Of a DNA stretch of 64,000 nucleotides, positions 16,793 to 24,492 are shown piece after piece. Location of the stretch: the NCBI GenBank assembly GCA_039933635.1, contig JBDTNQ010000009.1, positions 5,510 to 69,509 of the forward strand, in the 5' to 3' direction. The stretch's first letter is position 1. Each line of letters opens with the position of its first letter. The notes below the pieces were generated by a model. That model saw only the letters and a list, made by a program, of their open reading frames with translations, was not told where the DNA came from and did no database searches. Position numbers and translations under genes: made by a program. The DNA is from JBDTNQ01 sp039933635. GTDB lineage: Bacteria; Acidobacteriota; Vicinamibacteria; Vicinamibacterales; SCN-69-37.

Positions 16793-17197
16793 ATGTCCGC
16801 TCACCTCCGTACACGCGCCGCGCATATGGCCTTGGCCGTTGTGGCTGTCCTGGTCGGTCTGCTGGTTCACGGCGGGCGGACCGGGCTCGGTCCACTCGCC
16901 CGGGATGTGGTCGGCGACGCTCTGTGGGCAGCCATGATCGTGGGGATGGTTGGCGCGACAGTCCCGCGTGCGCGCGTGGGCAGGCGGGGCGCGATGGCGC
17001 TTGGCATCTGCGTCGCGGTCGAACTGAGCCAACTGCTCCACGGGCCGACGATTGATGCCGTGCGACGCACGACGTTTGGTGAGTTGGTGCTTGGTAGCGG
17101 GTTCGATCCCCGCGACCTGGCGGCGTATGCCGTCGGTGTTCTTGCCGCGACCCTACTCGAACGGCTGGTCGTCGGGAGACGCCGACCGCGAGCGTGA
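16793..17197 (+). CDS. DUF2809 family membrane protein
   Basis: 134 residues with three or four membrane helices (ALAVVAVLVGLLV, GDALWAAMIVGMVGA, MALGICVAVELSQLL, DLAAYAVGVLAATLLERL). GDALWA, VAVELSQLLHGPTIDAVR and LVLGSGFDPRDLAAYAVG are the signatures of the DUF2809 family, small membrane proteins of unknown function. It starts 64 nt after dnaE2 but shows no functional tie to it. Confidence 0.75.
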   Translation: MSAHLRTRAAHMALAVVAVLVGLLVHGGRTGLGPLARDVVGDALWAAMIVGMVGATVPRARVGRRGAMALGICVAVELSQLLHGPTIDAVRRTTFGELVLGSGFDPRDLAAYAVGVLAATLLERLVVGRRRPRA

Positions 17198-17370
17198 CCG
17201 CCCGCCCGCAACGGGCTCGGGGCGCCACTCGCTGCAGAGGCCGGACTGTGCGTATGATGCGAGCGACTGGTCGTGCCTGAAGTCATTGGAATGGATCACG
17301 TGGTTCAGCGCCGATCTGATTGACGCGATGCGCGGATGCAGGTTCGTGGGCGTAGCCTCGGGGAACTGAC

Positions 17371-18051
17371 ATGTCGGTGGCTCAGATAGTGACAATGCTG
17401 GTGGCTGGCGCGCTTGCCGTGCCCAGTGCGGTCACGCGGCAGCAAACCGGGCTCTGGGTGGCGTTTCGATACGACGCTGATCGCGTGCTCTTCTACGTCG
17501 ATAGATTGATTGACCCCGTCACACAGGACGACTCCCGGCCGCTGAAGCCGCCAGTGGCGAGATATGGCGCTGGTGGATACCTGCTCTCGCTCTCACCCGA
17601 ACGGCTGAGCACGTTTCGGCCGCCGGAGCCTTCGACGCCGGACACTGCGCGTCCCGGTCCGAACCATGTCCCGGCCATTGGGACTGAGCTGCGGCTGATG
17701 CTTGGTGGTGACGTCGAGGTTCCAGCCGTTGTGGAAACATATGTCGAGCAATGGGGAAGTGAGAATCCGACGGTCAGGGTTGCCGCCATGGCGAGAGTGC
17801 GTGCGGGTGCTCTGGTGACTTTTCGTGCTGCGCCATCCGCGTATTTCCTCATCGGCGCCTACAGCCCGCTCGCGGTCGGTGTCGGAATACGGCGTGGGGT
17901 CGAGTGGAAGCGCAGCGAGATCCTGAATCGCCTCGGCCCACGTGGCGTGCTGACGGTACACGTGGCCAAGGCCGGCTGGTGCGTCAGCCTCGATGTTCTC
18001 CGGAACGGAACGATGCGACCGAGCGCGGTCGAGTACTGCTATGGGGACTGA
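17371..18051 (+). CDS. Exported hypothetical protein
   Basis: 226 residues with an N-terminal signal-like segment (IVTMLVAGALAVPSAVT). The mature part begins LWVAFRYDADRVLFYVDRLID and has a Pro-rich middle (RPPEPSTPDTARPGPNHVP), then mostly beta-type sequence. No family is recognised. It is followed after 5 nt by the YdeI-type gene and may share its transcript. The 173 bp upstream (17198-17370) hold no other gene I can support. Confidence 0.5.
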   Translation: MSVAQIVTMLVAGALAVPSAVTRQQTGLWVAFRYDADRVLFYVDRLIDPVTQDDSRPLKPPVARYGAGGYLLSLSPERLSTFRPPEPSTPDTARPGPNHVPAIGTELRLMLGGDVEVPAVVETYVEQWGSENPTVRVAAMARVRAGALVTFRAAPSAYFLIGAYSPLAVGVGIRRGVEWKRSEILNRLGPRGVLTVHVAKAGWCVSLDVLRNGTMRPSAVEYCYGD

Positions 18052-18056
18052 CGGTC

Positions 18057-18668
18057 ATGGCGCCCATCATCCCGAATCCACGCGCCATCAAGACGTTCCG
18101 CACACAAGCGGCGTTTGAGATCTGGCTGGCCGCACACCACGCTCGCGAGAGAGAGGTGTGGGTGAAGGTGCACAAGAAGGCTTCCGGATTGCCAAGCGTG
18201 ACGTGTGCCGAGGCGCTGGAGATCGCGCTCTGCTGGGGATGGATCGACGGCATCCGCAAAGGTCTTGACGACCGATCCTTTCTTCAACGCTATACGCCTC
18301 GTACACCGAGGAGCATCTGGAGCCAGATCAACCGCGACCACGTCGCGCGACTGACAAAGGCGGGCCGGATGACGCCCCACGGCCAGCGGCAGGTCGACGC
18401 GGCGAAGGCCGATGGGCGCTGGGCCGCCGCGTACGCGCCCATGCGCGAGGCCACCGAGGCGACGATTCCTGACGACCTTCGCGCCGCCATCGAGGCGAGT
18501 CCGGGCGCGCGACAGACGTTCAGAACCCTAGGCCGCACGAACCTGTTCGCACTGGCCTTTCGCACGAACAATATGAAGACCTCGGCCGGACGTGCGAGGA
18601 AGATCGCAGCCCTGGTGGCGATGCTCGAGCGAGGGGAGACCATCGTGCCCGAGCGGCCGAAGTCATGA
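18057..18668 (+). CDS. YdeI/OmpD-associated family protein
   Basis: 203 residues from ATG 18057. The N-terminus AAFEIWLAAHHAREREVWVKVHKKAS, then EALEIALCWGWIDGIRKGLD and FLQRYTPRTPRSIWSQIN, is the conserved core of the YdeI family (PF13376-type, named for bacteriocin protection and OmpD association). IPDDLRAAIEASPGA is the typical C-terminal helix. Cytoplasmic; the molecular role is not known. Its stop overlaps the ATG of a 60-codon gene remnant by 4 nt. Confidence 0.8.
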   Translation: MAPIIPNPRAIKTFRTQAAFEIWLAAHHAREREVWVKVHKKASGLPSVTCAEALEIALCWGWIDGIRKGLDDRSFLQRYTPRTPRSIWSQINRDHVARLTKAGRMTPHGQRQVDAAKADGRWAAAYAPMREATEATIPDDLRAAIEASPGARQTFRTLGRTNLFALAFRTNNMKTSAGRARKIAALVAMLERGETIVPERPKS

Positions 18669-18847
18669 CCTTCGTGCGCGCCGTGACGAGCTTTCGCGAC
18701 AGCTACGTGCTGCGATACGAGGTCGATGGCGCTCGCACGCCGGGCTGGCATGACATCGTCGTCCGGGTGAAGCGGGAAGGGAAGTTCGACGTCCGTGCCC
18801 GCCAGGGTTACTTCGCCTCGTCTTCCCTTACAATGTTCGGATCGTGA
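18665..18847 (+). pseudogene. C-terminal remnant of a VWFA-related Acidobacteria-type protein
   Basis: 60 codons: TFVRAVTSFRDSYVLRYEV followed by GWHDIVVRVKREGKFDVRARQGYF. This matches the very C-terminus of the VWFA-related domain proteins common in Acidobacteria (SYVLRY..., GWH.L.V.V..., V.AR.GYF), which are normally 300-500 residues and exported. Here the von Willebrand domain and signal peptide are absent and replaced by the YdeI-family gene in another frame. I read it as the leftover 3' end of a truncated gene. It could still be translated by coupling. Confidence 0.55.
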
Positions 18848-19332
18848 AACGTTCATCGCCCAAACCGTTCAACTACGCCAAAGCCATCAAGGCCGCCGAA
18901 GCCGCTCGGGCCCTTGCGCCGACACAACCGCTCAAAAAGATTGCGCGACGACGGTCGCCGATTTCCGGGTGGGGCGTGTTTGCCCTGGAGCCCATCAGCA
19001 AGAACAGCCGCATCGTCGACTACGCCGGCAAGGTCATCACCTGGAAAGAAAGCGACCGCCGCGAAGAGAAGCAGGTCGCGCGCGGCTGCATCTGGTGTTT
19101 CGTGCTGAGGTGGAAGCGTCTGTGCGTGGACGCCGAGGTGGGTGGCAACATCGCGTGCTTCATCAATCACGCCTGCAAGCCGAACTGCTATACGCAGGTG
19201 ATTGACGACATCATCTGGGTGCGCGCGTCGCGGAACATCAGGAAGGGCGAGGAACTGTCGTACGACTACGAGACCGGAGGGGGCGCCGACATTCAGTGCC
19301 GCTGCCGGCCGAACTGCAAGACCAAGTTATGA
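18844..19332 (+). CDS. SET domain protein
   Basis: 162 residues starting at GTG 18844. A basic N-terminal tail (KRSSPKPFNYAKAIKAAEAAR) precedes a compact SET domain: SPISGWGVFALEPISKN, CFINHACKPNC (SAM-binding NHxxxPN) and KGEELSYDYET (catalytic Tyr). A post-SET-like CRCRPNCKTKL ends the protein, which with the earlier Cys could bind zinc. SET enzymes methylate lysines; bacterial members can act on DNA-binding proteins or ribosomal proteins, but the target here is unknown. It overlaps the next gene by 4 nt (ATGA). Confidence 0.88.
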   Translation: MKRSSPKPFNYAKAIKAAEAARALAPTQPLKKIARRRSPISGWGVFALEPISKNSRIVDYAGKVITWKESDRREEKQVARGCIWCFVLRWKRLCVDAEVGGNIACFINHACKPNCYTQVIDDIIWVRASRNIRKGEELSYDYETGGGADIQCRCRPNCKTKL

Positions 19333-19988
19333 CCCCCATCCGCCACGTCGTCTACCTGCACGGCTTCGCCTCGTCACCGCTGTCGTCGAAGGCGACCTGG
19401 TTCGAGCGTGAGTTGACGGTGCGCGGCGTGGGATACAGCTGTCCTGATTTCAACGACCCGGCGTTCGAGACGCTGACCGTCACGCGGATGCTGGGACAGG
19501 TGCGCGACGCGATTGCGGCGGTGCCCGAGGGCCCCGTGGCGCTGGTCGGATCAAGCCTGGGCGCCTTCGTCGCACTCCACGCCGCCGCGGCGGACGCGAC
19601 GGGACGTGTCGACCGGCTGGTGCTGCTTGCGCCCGCCATTGATTTCGGTGGGAACCGGCTCCGGCAACTGGGGGAGCACGGCATCGACGAGTGGCGCCGA
19701 TCTGGCTCGCTACGGTTGTTCCACTACGGCTACAACGAGTCTCGCGACGTCAGCTTCGCGCTCTACGAAGACGCCTCCCGGTACGATGCCTTCGCGGTGC
19801 CGGTACGGCAGCCCGCGCTCGTCGTGCAGGGCCGCCACGACGCCCTGGTGGATGCGCCGACGGTGGAACGATGGGCATCCAGCCGGCCGGCCGTCGATCT
19901 GCGGCTGGTTGACGATGGCCACCAGTTGACGGCATCGATGCCATTCATCTGGCGCGAGAGCGCGCGACTGTTCGGACTCGACGCGTAG
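19329..19988 (+). CDS. YqiA-like alpha/beta-hydrolase (esterase)
   Basis: 219 residues from ATG 19329, overlapping the SET gene stop (ATGA). VVYLHGFASSPLSSKATWF is the YqiA/UPF0227 N-terminus (oxyanion region). LVGSSLGAFVALHAA holds the nucleophile serine elbow GSSLG. LVVQGRHDALVD carries the acid and DDGHQLTA the catalytic histidine. Probable cytoplasmic carboxylesterase or thioesterase; the natural substrate is unknown. Confidence 0.85.
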   Translation: MTPIRHVVYLHGFASSPLSSKATWFERELTVRGVGYSCPDFNDPAFETLTVTRMLGQVRDAIAAVPEGPVALVGSSLGAFVALHAAAADATGRVDRLVLLAPAIDFGGNRLRQLGEHGIDEWRRSGSLRLFHYGYNESRDVSFALYEDASRYDAFAVPVRQPALVVQGRHDALVDAPTVERWASSRPAVDLRLVDDGHQLTASMPFIWRESARLFGLDA

Positions 19989-20007
19989 CGCGCGGGGGAG
20001 GCAGCCG

Positions 20008-20739
20008 ATGACGGATCTTACAGGCAAGGTGGCATTGATCACCGGCGGTAATCGGGGTATTGGACGCGCGATTGCCCTGACGTTCGCGTCCGCGGGCGCG
20101 GATGTGGTGATCAGCTTCCGCGCGCGTGAGCGCGACGCGAGCGAGACCGCGGATGCCATTGCCGCGCTGGGACGCCGTGTGGCGGTTGTGCAGGCGGATG
20201 TCGCGCGGGCGGAGGACATCGAACGGCTCGTGACGACCGCGCGCGATCGGGTGGGCGACATTGGCGTCCTTGTCAACAATGCGGGGATCATCCGTCCGCA
20301 GCCCATCGACGCCATCACCGCGCGGGACTGGCACGAACTGATCGCGGCGAACCTGACGTCCGTGTTTCTCGCGACGCAGGCCGTGCTGCCCGCCATGCGG
20401 GCGGCGCGCTGGGGGCGGGTCATCAATCTCTCGTCGGTCGCCGCGCAGTTGGGTGGCGTCGTCGGTCCGCACTACGCGGCGTCGAAGGCGGGGCTTCACG
20501 GTCTCACGCACTCATATGCGACGCTGCTCGCGAAGGAAGGCATCACGGTCAACACCATTGCGCCGGCATTGATTGCGACCGAGATGGTGACGAGCAACCC
20601 GCGCGCCAAGGCCGATCTGATTCCGGTTGGACGGTTTGGCGACGTCCAGGAAGTGGCCGACGTGGCGCTCATGCTCGCCGGTAACGGCTACATCACGGGG
20701 CAGACGATCAACGTGAACGGCGGTTGGTACATGAGCTAG
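20008..20739 (+). CDS. SDR family oxidoreductase (FabG-like)
   Basis: 243 residues, classical short-chain dehydrogenase/reductase. GKVALITGGNRGIGRAIAL holds the TGxxxGIG cofactor motif, VLVNNAGIIRP the NNAG motif, and VINLSSVAAQLGG with HYAASKAGL the Ser-Tyr-Lys catalytic set. The C-terminus GYITGQTINVNGGWYMS is the FabG-type ending. It could be a 3-oxoacyl-ACP reductase, but this motif set covers many NAD(P)-dependent alcohol dehydrogenases and no fatty-acid genes are adjacent. It starts 19 nt after the esterase, with a GGGGGAGG ribosome-binding site. Confidence 0.9.
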   Translation: MTDLTGKVALITGGNRGIGRAIALTFASAGADVVISFRARERDASETADAIAALGRRVAVVQADVARAEDIERLVTTARDRVGDIGVLVNNAGIIRPQPIDAITARDWHELIAANLTSVFLATQAVLPAMRAARWGRVINLSSVAAQLGGVVGPHYAASKAGLHGLTHSYATLLAKEGITVNTIAPALIATEMVTSNPRAKADLIPVGRFGDVQEVADVALMLAGNGYITGQTINVNGGWYMS

Positions 20740-20763
20740 CTCGTTCAGCCATCGACAGAAATC

Positions 20764-21264
20764 ATGGATGACATGTTGGATGAACGGCCGGTGCGTGACC
20801 GCGACGTTGTGGTCTCTCGCGTGGCGTCGACGTCGCTCGAGGCCCAGCTCCTCATTGCTGAACTCGACGCCGAGATTCAGCGCCGGTATCCCGGCGCGCC
20901 CGTACATGGTCTCAGCGCGGCCGACGTCGCAGACCCCGAGTTCTCGTTCTATGTGGCGCGCGTGGACGGCGTGCCGGCGGCGTGTGGCGCCCTGAGGCGA
21001 CGGGAGCCGGGCGTCACCGAAGTGAAGCGGATGTTCGTGCGTCCGATGTACCGTCGTCTGGGCCTCGCGCGTCAGATTCTCCAGACGCTCGAGGGCCGCG
21101 CGGCGGATCTGGGGGCGTCGCGAATGCTCCTCGAGACCGGCGATGGGCAACCCGAAGCCATCGCGCTGTATCGATCCGCGGGCTATGCGGACATCCCGCG
21201 ATTTGGCGAGTATGCGGCCATCGCCGTGAGTCTCTGCTTCGAAAAACGCTTCCAGGACGCTTAG
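20764..21264 (+). CDS. GNAT family N-acetyltransferase
   Basis: 166 residues. VKRMFVRPMYRRLGLARQIL is GNAT motif A with the acetyl-CoA pyrophosphate-binding RRLGLA loop; MLLETGDGQPEAIALYRSAGY is motif B with the conserved ALYRSAGY. The N-terminal part (LIAELDAEIQRRYPG) fits the PhnO/YhhY-like small-molecule acetyltransferases. Substrate unknown. It begins 24 nt after the SDR gene and may be in the same transcript. Confidence 0.88.
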   Translation: MDDMLDERPVRDRDVVVSRVASTSLEAQLLIAELDAEIQRRYPGAPVHGLSAADVADPEFSFYVARVDGVPAACGALRRREPGVTEVKRMFVRPMYRRLGLARQILQTLEGRAADLGASRMLLETGDGQPEAIALYRSAGYADIPRFGEYAAIAVSLCFEKRFQDA

Positions 21265-21345
21265 ACGGCGCATGCTACGATCCTCCTCGTCCGTGCGGCC
21301 CCCGCCGGCGTCCAATTGCCAGGCGCATTCGAATCAGGAGGCACG

Positions 21346-21711
21346 ATGCGACGCAGAATCCTCTCCATGACGCTGGCTACGGCCATGGTCGTCACATCGG
21401 GGGCCGGTCTCGGCGCGCAATCGCGATTTCACACGGGGGCGCGCTTTCCGAGCATGACCTTCATGCCGCCGCAGCCTGCCAGTCAGGCCCTTCCAGCACC
21501 ACGGTCCAAGCTGTCTCAGGCGGCGAAGGCCCTGGAGCAGGCCACGGCTGAGAAACTGGTGACCGTCAACGCGCCGCCGGCAGCGATCGACTGCGAGATG
21601 GTTCGGCAGGCGGGACAGGGGATCGATCCCAAGATCCGCAAGTCGACCTCGCCGACCACGGCGCCCGTATCGGGCGGGGTGGTCACGATGCCGTCGTGCG
21701 CGAAGAAGTGA
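21346..21711 (+). CDS. Small exported hypothetical protein
   Basis: 121 residues from ATG 21346, preceded by an excellent AGGAGG at 21336-21341. A signal peptide (RRRILSMTLATAMVVTSGAGLGAQ) ends with a likely AQ cleavage site. The mature part is Pro/Ala/Gln-rich, then has AIDCEMVRQ and a terminal VVTMPSCAKK, with two cysteines that could pair. The segment DCEMVRQAGQGIDPKI is the most structured-looking part. No family recognised. Confidence 0.6.
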   Translation: MRRRILSMTLATAMVVTSGAGLGAQSRFHTGARFPSMTFMPPQPASQALPAPRSKLSQAAKALEQATAEKLVTVNAPPAAIDCEMVRQAGQGIDPKIRKSTSPTTAPVSGGVVTMPSCAKK

Positions 21712-21715
21712 GGCG

Positions 21716-22966
21716 CTACATCCGTGCGATCAGGCCGGCGAACAGCTGGCAGAGGATCGCGCCCACGACCGTCATCGAGAGTCCCCAGATCATCAGCTGA
21801 CGAAACAGGGTCCGGGCCGCGCCGGCGTCGGTCACCGTCGCCACACACAACGCCCCGAGCGTCGAGAGCGGCGAGACGTCCACCATCGACGATCCGACGT
21901 TGATGCTCAGGGCGACCGCCAGGGGATCTCCGCCGCCGATGCGGGCCACCAGTCCCGGCACTGTTGGCAGGAACGCCGGAAGCACGACACCAGATGTGCT
22001 GCTCCAACTCGAGATGAGGCCGGTGACGAACGCGATCGTGCCGTTGATCGTTGCCGGACCGGCGAGGCGGGCCAGGAGCGCCGTGAACAGGTCCATCCCG
22101 CCGGTCTTTTCGAGCACGCCGATGAGCACCGTCACGCCGCTGACCATCACGATCACGCCCCACGGCAGTTTCCTGAGTGCCGCGGTTTCGTCCGCCGCGC
22201 CGGCGACGATCAGAATCGAGGCTGCGGCGAAGGCGGACAGGCCCACGCTCAGGTCCAGACCGACGACCCCGACGATCCACACGGCGATCACCGCCAGCGT
22301 GAGCGCCTGCATGCCAGTCAACGCGGTTGGGGCCGCAGCCTCGTCGTGGGCGCCGGCCTGGGCCAGGGCGTCGCGGCGACTGAACAGCGCGTAGGCCACC
22401 GCCCCGACAAGCGCGTGCGCCGCGAAGTTGGCAAACCACACCTTGCCCTCGTGTCCGCCAAGCGCGGCCTGGGCCATCCGGCTGTTCGCGATCACGCCGA
22501 CGGCACTCACGGGAGAGAGATTGCCGGCGTTGGCCCCGTTCGCGATCATCAAGGCCGTGAGCACGCGGGGGACGCCGCCGCGGATGCCGATCGCCATGGC
22601 GATCGGGATCAGCAACGCAACGGCCGAGACGGCGCCCGGACCCACGGATGACAGCACCCCCGCCACCAGAAAGAACACGACGGGCACCACGCGCGGGTGT
22701 CCGCCGGACAGACGGATCACCCGATTGGCCACACGCTCCAGCGTGCCGTTGGCTTCCGCCAGTGCGAAGAGCAGCGTGACGCCGGTGAGCGTCAGGAAGA
22801 GCGACGCCGGAAAACCGGCCATGACCTGGTCGGCTTTCCATCCTGCCGCGTAGGTGCCGATGATCCACGCGAATGCGGTCGCCAGCACGCCGACGTTGAT
22901 GCGGGACGTGCACGAGAGCACGATCGCCGTGAGCAGCGCCAGGAGCGAGAGAACGGCGGGACTCAT
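21716..22966 (-). CDS. matC: MatC-type malonate/dicarboxylate transporter
   Basis: 416 residues from ATG 22966, overlapping the matB stop as ATGA. About 11-12 membrane helices. The N-terminus SRINVGVLATAFAWIIGTYAAG matches the dicarboxylate carrier MatC domain, and GANAGNLSPVSAVGVIAN and SINVGSSMVDVSPLSTLGALC are the two polar re-entrant-type motifs of this ion-transporter superfamily. MatC imports malonate. Pairing with a MatB-like ligase in the same transcript strongly supports that substrate. No malonyl-CoA decarboxylase (matA) is present here. Confidence 0.8.
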   Translation of the reverse strand: MSPAVLSLLALLTAIVLSCTSRINVGVLATAFAWIIGTYAAGWKADQVMAGFPASLFLTLTGVTLLFALAEANGTLERVANRVIRLSGGHPRVVPVVFFLVAGVLSSVGPGAVSAVALLIPIAMAIGIRGGVPRVLTALMIANGANAGNLSPVSAVGVIANSRMAQAALGGHEGKVWFANFAAHALVGAVAYALFSRRDALAQAGAHDEAAAPTALTGMQALTLAVIAVWIVGVVGLDLSVGLSAFAAASILIVAGAADETAALRKLPWGVIVMVSGVTVLIGVLEKTGGMDLFTALLARLAGPATINGTIAFVTGLISSWSSTSGVVLPAFLPTVPGLVARIGGGDPLAVALSINVGSSMVDVSPLSTLGALCVATVTDAGAARTLFRQLMIWGLSMTVVGAILCQLFAGLIARM

Positions 22967-24441
22967 GCCACGGGAGCCGGCGGCAGGAGGTGCTTCTGCA
23001 CCTTGCCCAGCGCATTGCGCGGGAGCGCGTCGACCACCACGAAGGCGCGTGGCACCTTGAACGAGGCGAGGCCTCTGGCGCACAGGGCCTGCGCGGCTTC
23101 GGCGTCGAAGTCCGCCGCGGCGACGACGTACGCCACCGGCACCTCGCCGCGCCGCCGATCCGGCGCGCCGACGACGGCCACCTCGCGCACGCCGGGCGAC
23201 TCGAGCAGCAGCTCTTCGATCTCACGCGGATAGATGTTGAATCCGCCAGAGATGATCAGCTCCGAGGCCCGTCCGCAGAGTGTGTAGTACCCATCCGCCG
23301 CTCGCTGGGCCAGGTCGCCCGTACGGAACCAGCCATCCGTGAAGGCGGCGGCCGTCGCTTCGGGATTCCGCCAGTACTCGCGGATGACGTTCGATCCGCG
23401 GACCTGCACGTGGCCAATCGCGTTGCCGACGATGGGCGAGCCTTCGGCGCCGACGACGCGAACGGACACGCCTGGCAGTGGAAATCCGACCGTGCCGGCA
23501 CGACGCTCACCGGCGTAGGGATTCGAAATCAGCATCAGCGTTTCGCTCATGCCGTAGCGCTCGAGGATGACGTGGCCGAACTTCTGCCTGAAGGCTTCGT
23601 GCACGTGTGCGGGGAGTGGGGCCGAACCCGACACGAAGAGCCTCGCGCGCCGGCCGATCCGCGCCGCGGCTTCGGCGGGGAGATCGAGCAGGCGGACGTA
23701 GATCGTCGGCACGCCGAAGAACACGGTCGGCTGGAACTCCTCGAACACCGCCGCGGCGCGCTGATGTTCGAAGCGCTCGACCAGCCGCATGCGGCAGCCG
23801 CTCGCCAGCCAGCCGCAGAGGCCATTGGCCAGGCCGTGCACGTGGAAGAGCGGCAGCGCCGCCAGGTAGCGATCGGCCGAGACGATGTTCCAGCACGAGA
23901 CGATGCTGACGGTGTTGGCGAGGAAGTTGTTGTGCGTGAGCGCCGCACCTTTCGATCGTCCGGTCGTGCCCGACGTGTAGACCAGGGCCGCCACGTCATC
24001 GCCGTCGATCAGGACCGCCGGTCTGGTGGCCAACTGACTGGTGGCCTCCTCGGCGAGCACGTCGACATCGACCACGGGCGACCCCGCGGGGAACAACGGC
24101 AGCGTGGCGGCTCCGGCGACGATGAGCCACGGGTCGGCGTCCGAGACGATGTGGGCGATCTCGCGCTCTTTGTAGAGGATGTTGACGGGGACGAAGATGG
24201 CGCCGAGGCGGAGACAGCCGAGGAACAGGTCCAGGAACTCGAGACGGTTGGCCAGGTGCACGGCCACGCGGGCGCCGCGCGCCACGCCCCGCGCGGCCAG
24301 CGCGTGGGCCATCCGCGACGCACGGGCGTCGATTTCGCCGAAGGTCAGAGTTTCCACTCGGCCGGACGCGCCGTCGACGTCGAGCGCCGGGGTCTCCGCG
24401 CGGCAGACCAACGACAGGTCGAACAGATCACCGAGCTGCAT
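22963..24441 (-). CDS. matB: Malonyl-CoA synthetase-like acyl-CoA ligase
   Basis: 492 residues from ATG 24441; an ATG at 24462 would add 7 residues. ANL superfamily: P-loop LVYTSGTTGRSKGAALTH, ERYGMSETLMLISNPYAGER, hinge DGWFRTGDLAQRAADGYY, IISGGFNIYPREIEELL, and the catalytic Lys in LPRNALGKVQKHLL. RYGMSET...SNPY.GERRAGTVGFPLPGV is characteristic of MatB. It would make malonyl-CoA from malonate, ATP and CoA, feeding fatty-acid or polyketide synthesis. The overlapping transporter gene agrees. Confidence 0.82.
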   Translation of the reverse strand: MQLGDLFDLSLVCRAETPALDVDGASGRVETLTFGEIDARASRMAHALAARGVARGARVAVHLANRLEFLDLFLGCLRLGAIFVPVNILYKEREIAHIVSDADPWLIVAGAATLPLFPAGSPVVDVDVLAEEATSQLATRPAVLIDGDDVAALVYTSGTTGRSKGAALTHNNFLANTVSIVSCWNIVSADRYLAALPLFHVHGLANGLCGWLASGCRMRLVERFEHQRAAAVFEEFQPTVFFGVPTIYVRLLDLPAEAAARIGRRARLFVSGSAPLPAHVHEAFRQKFGHVILERYGMSETLMLISNPYAGERRAGTVGFPLPGVSVRVVGAEGSPIVGNAIGHVQVRGSNVIREYWRNPEATAAAFTDGWFRTGDLAQRAADGYYTLCGRASELIISGGFNIYPREIEELLLESPGVREVAVVGAPDRRRGEVPVAYVVAAADFDAEAAQALCARGLASFKVPRAFVVVDALPRNALGKVQKHLLPPAPVA

Positions 24442-24492
24442 AGACGCCGGACTATAGCCCATGCCGGAGCCGGACTTGTCTAGAATGTCCTC

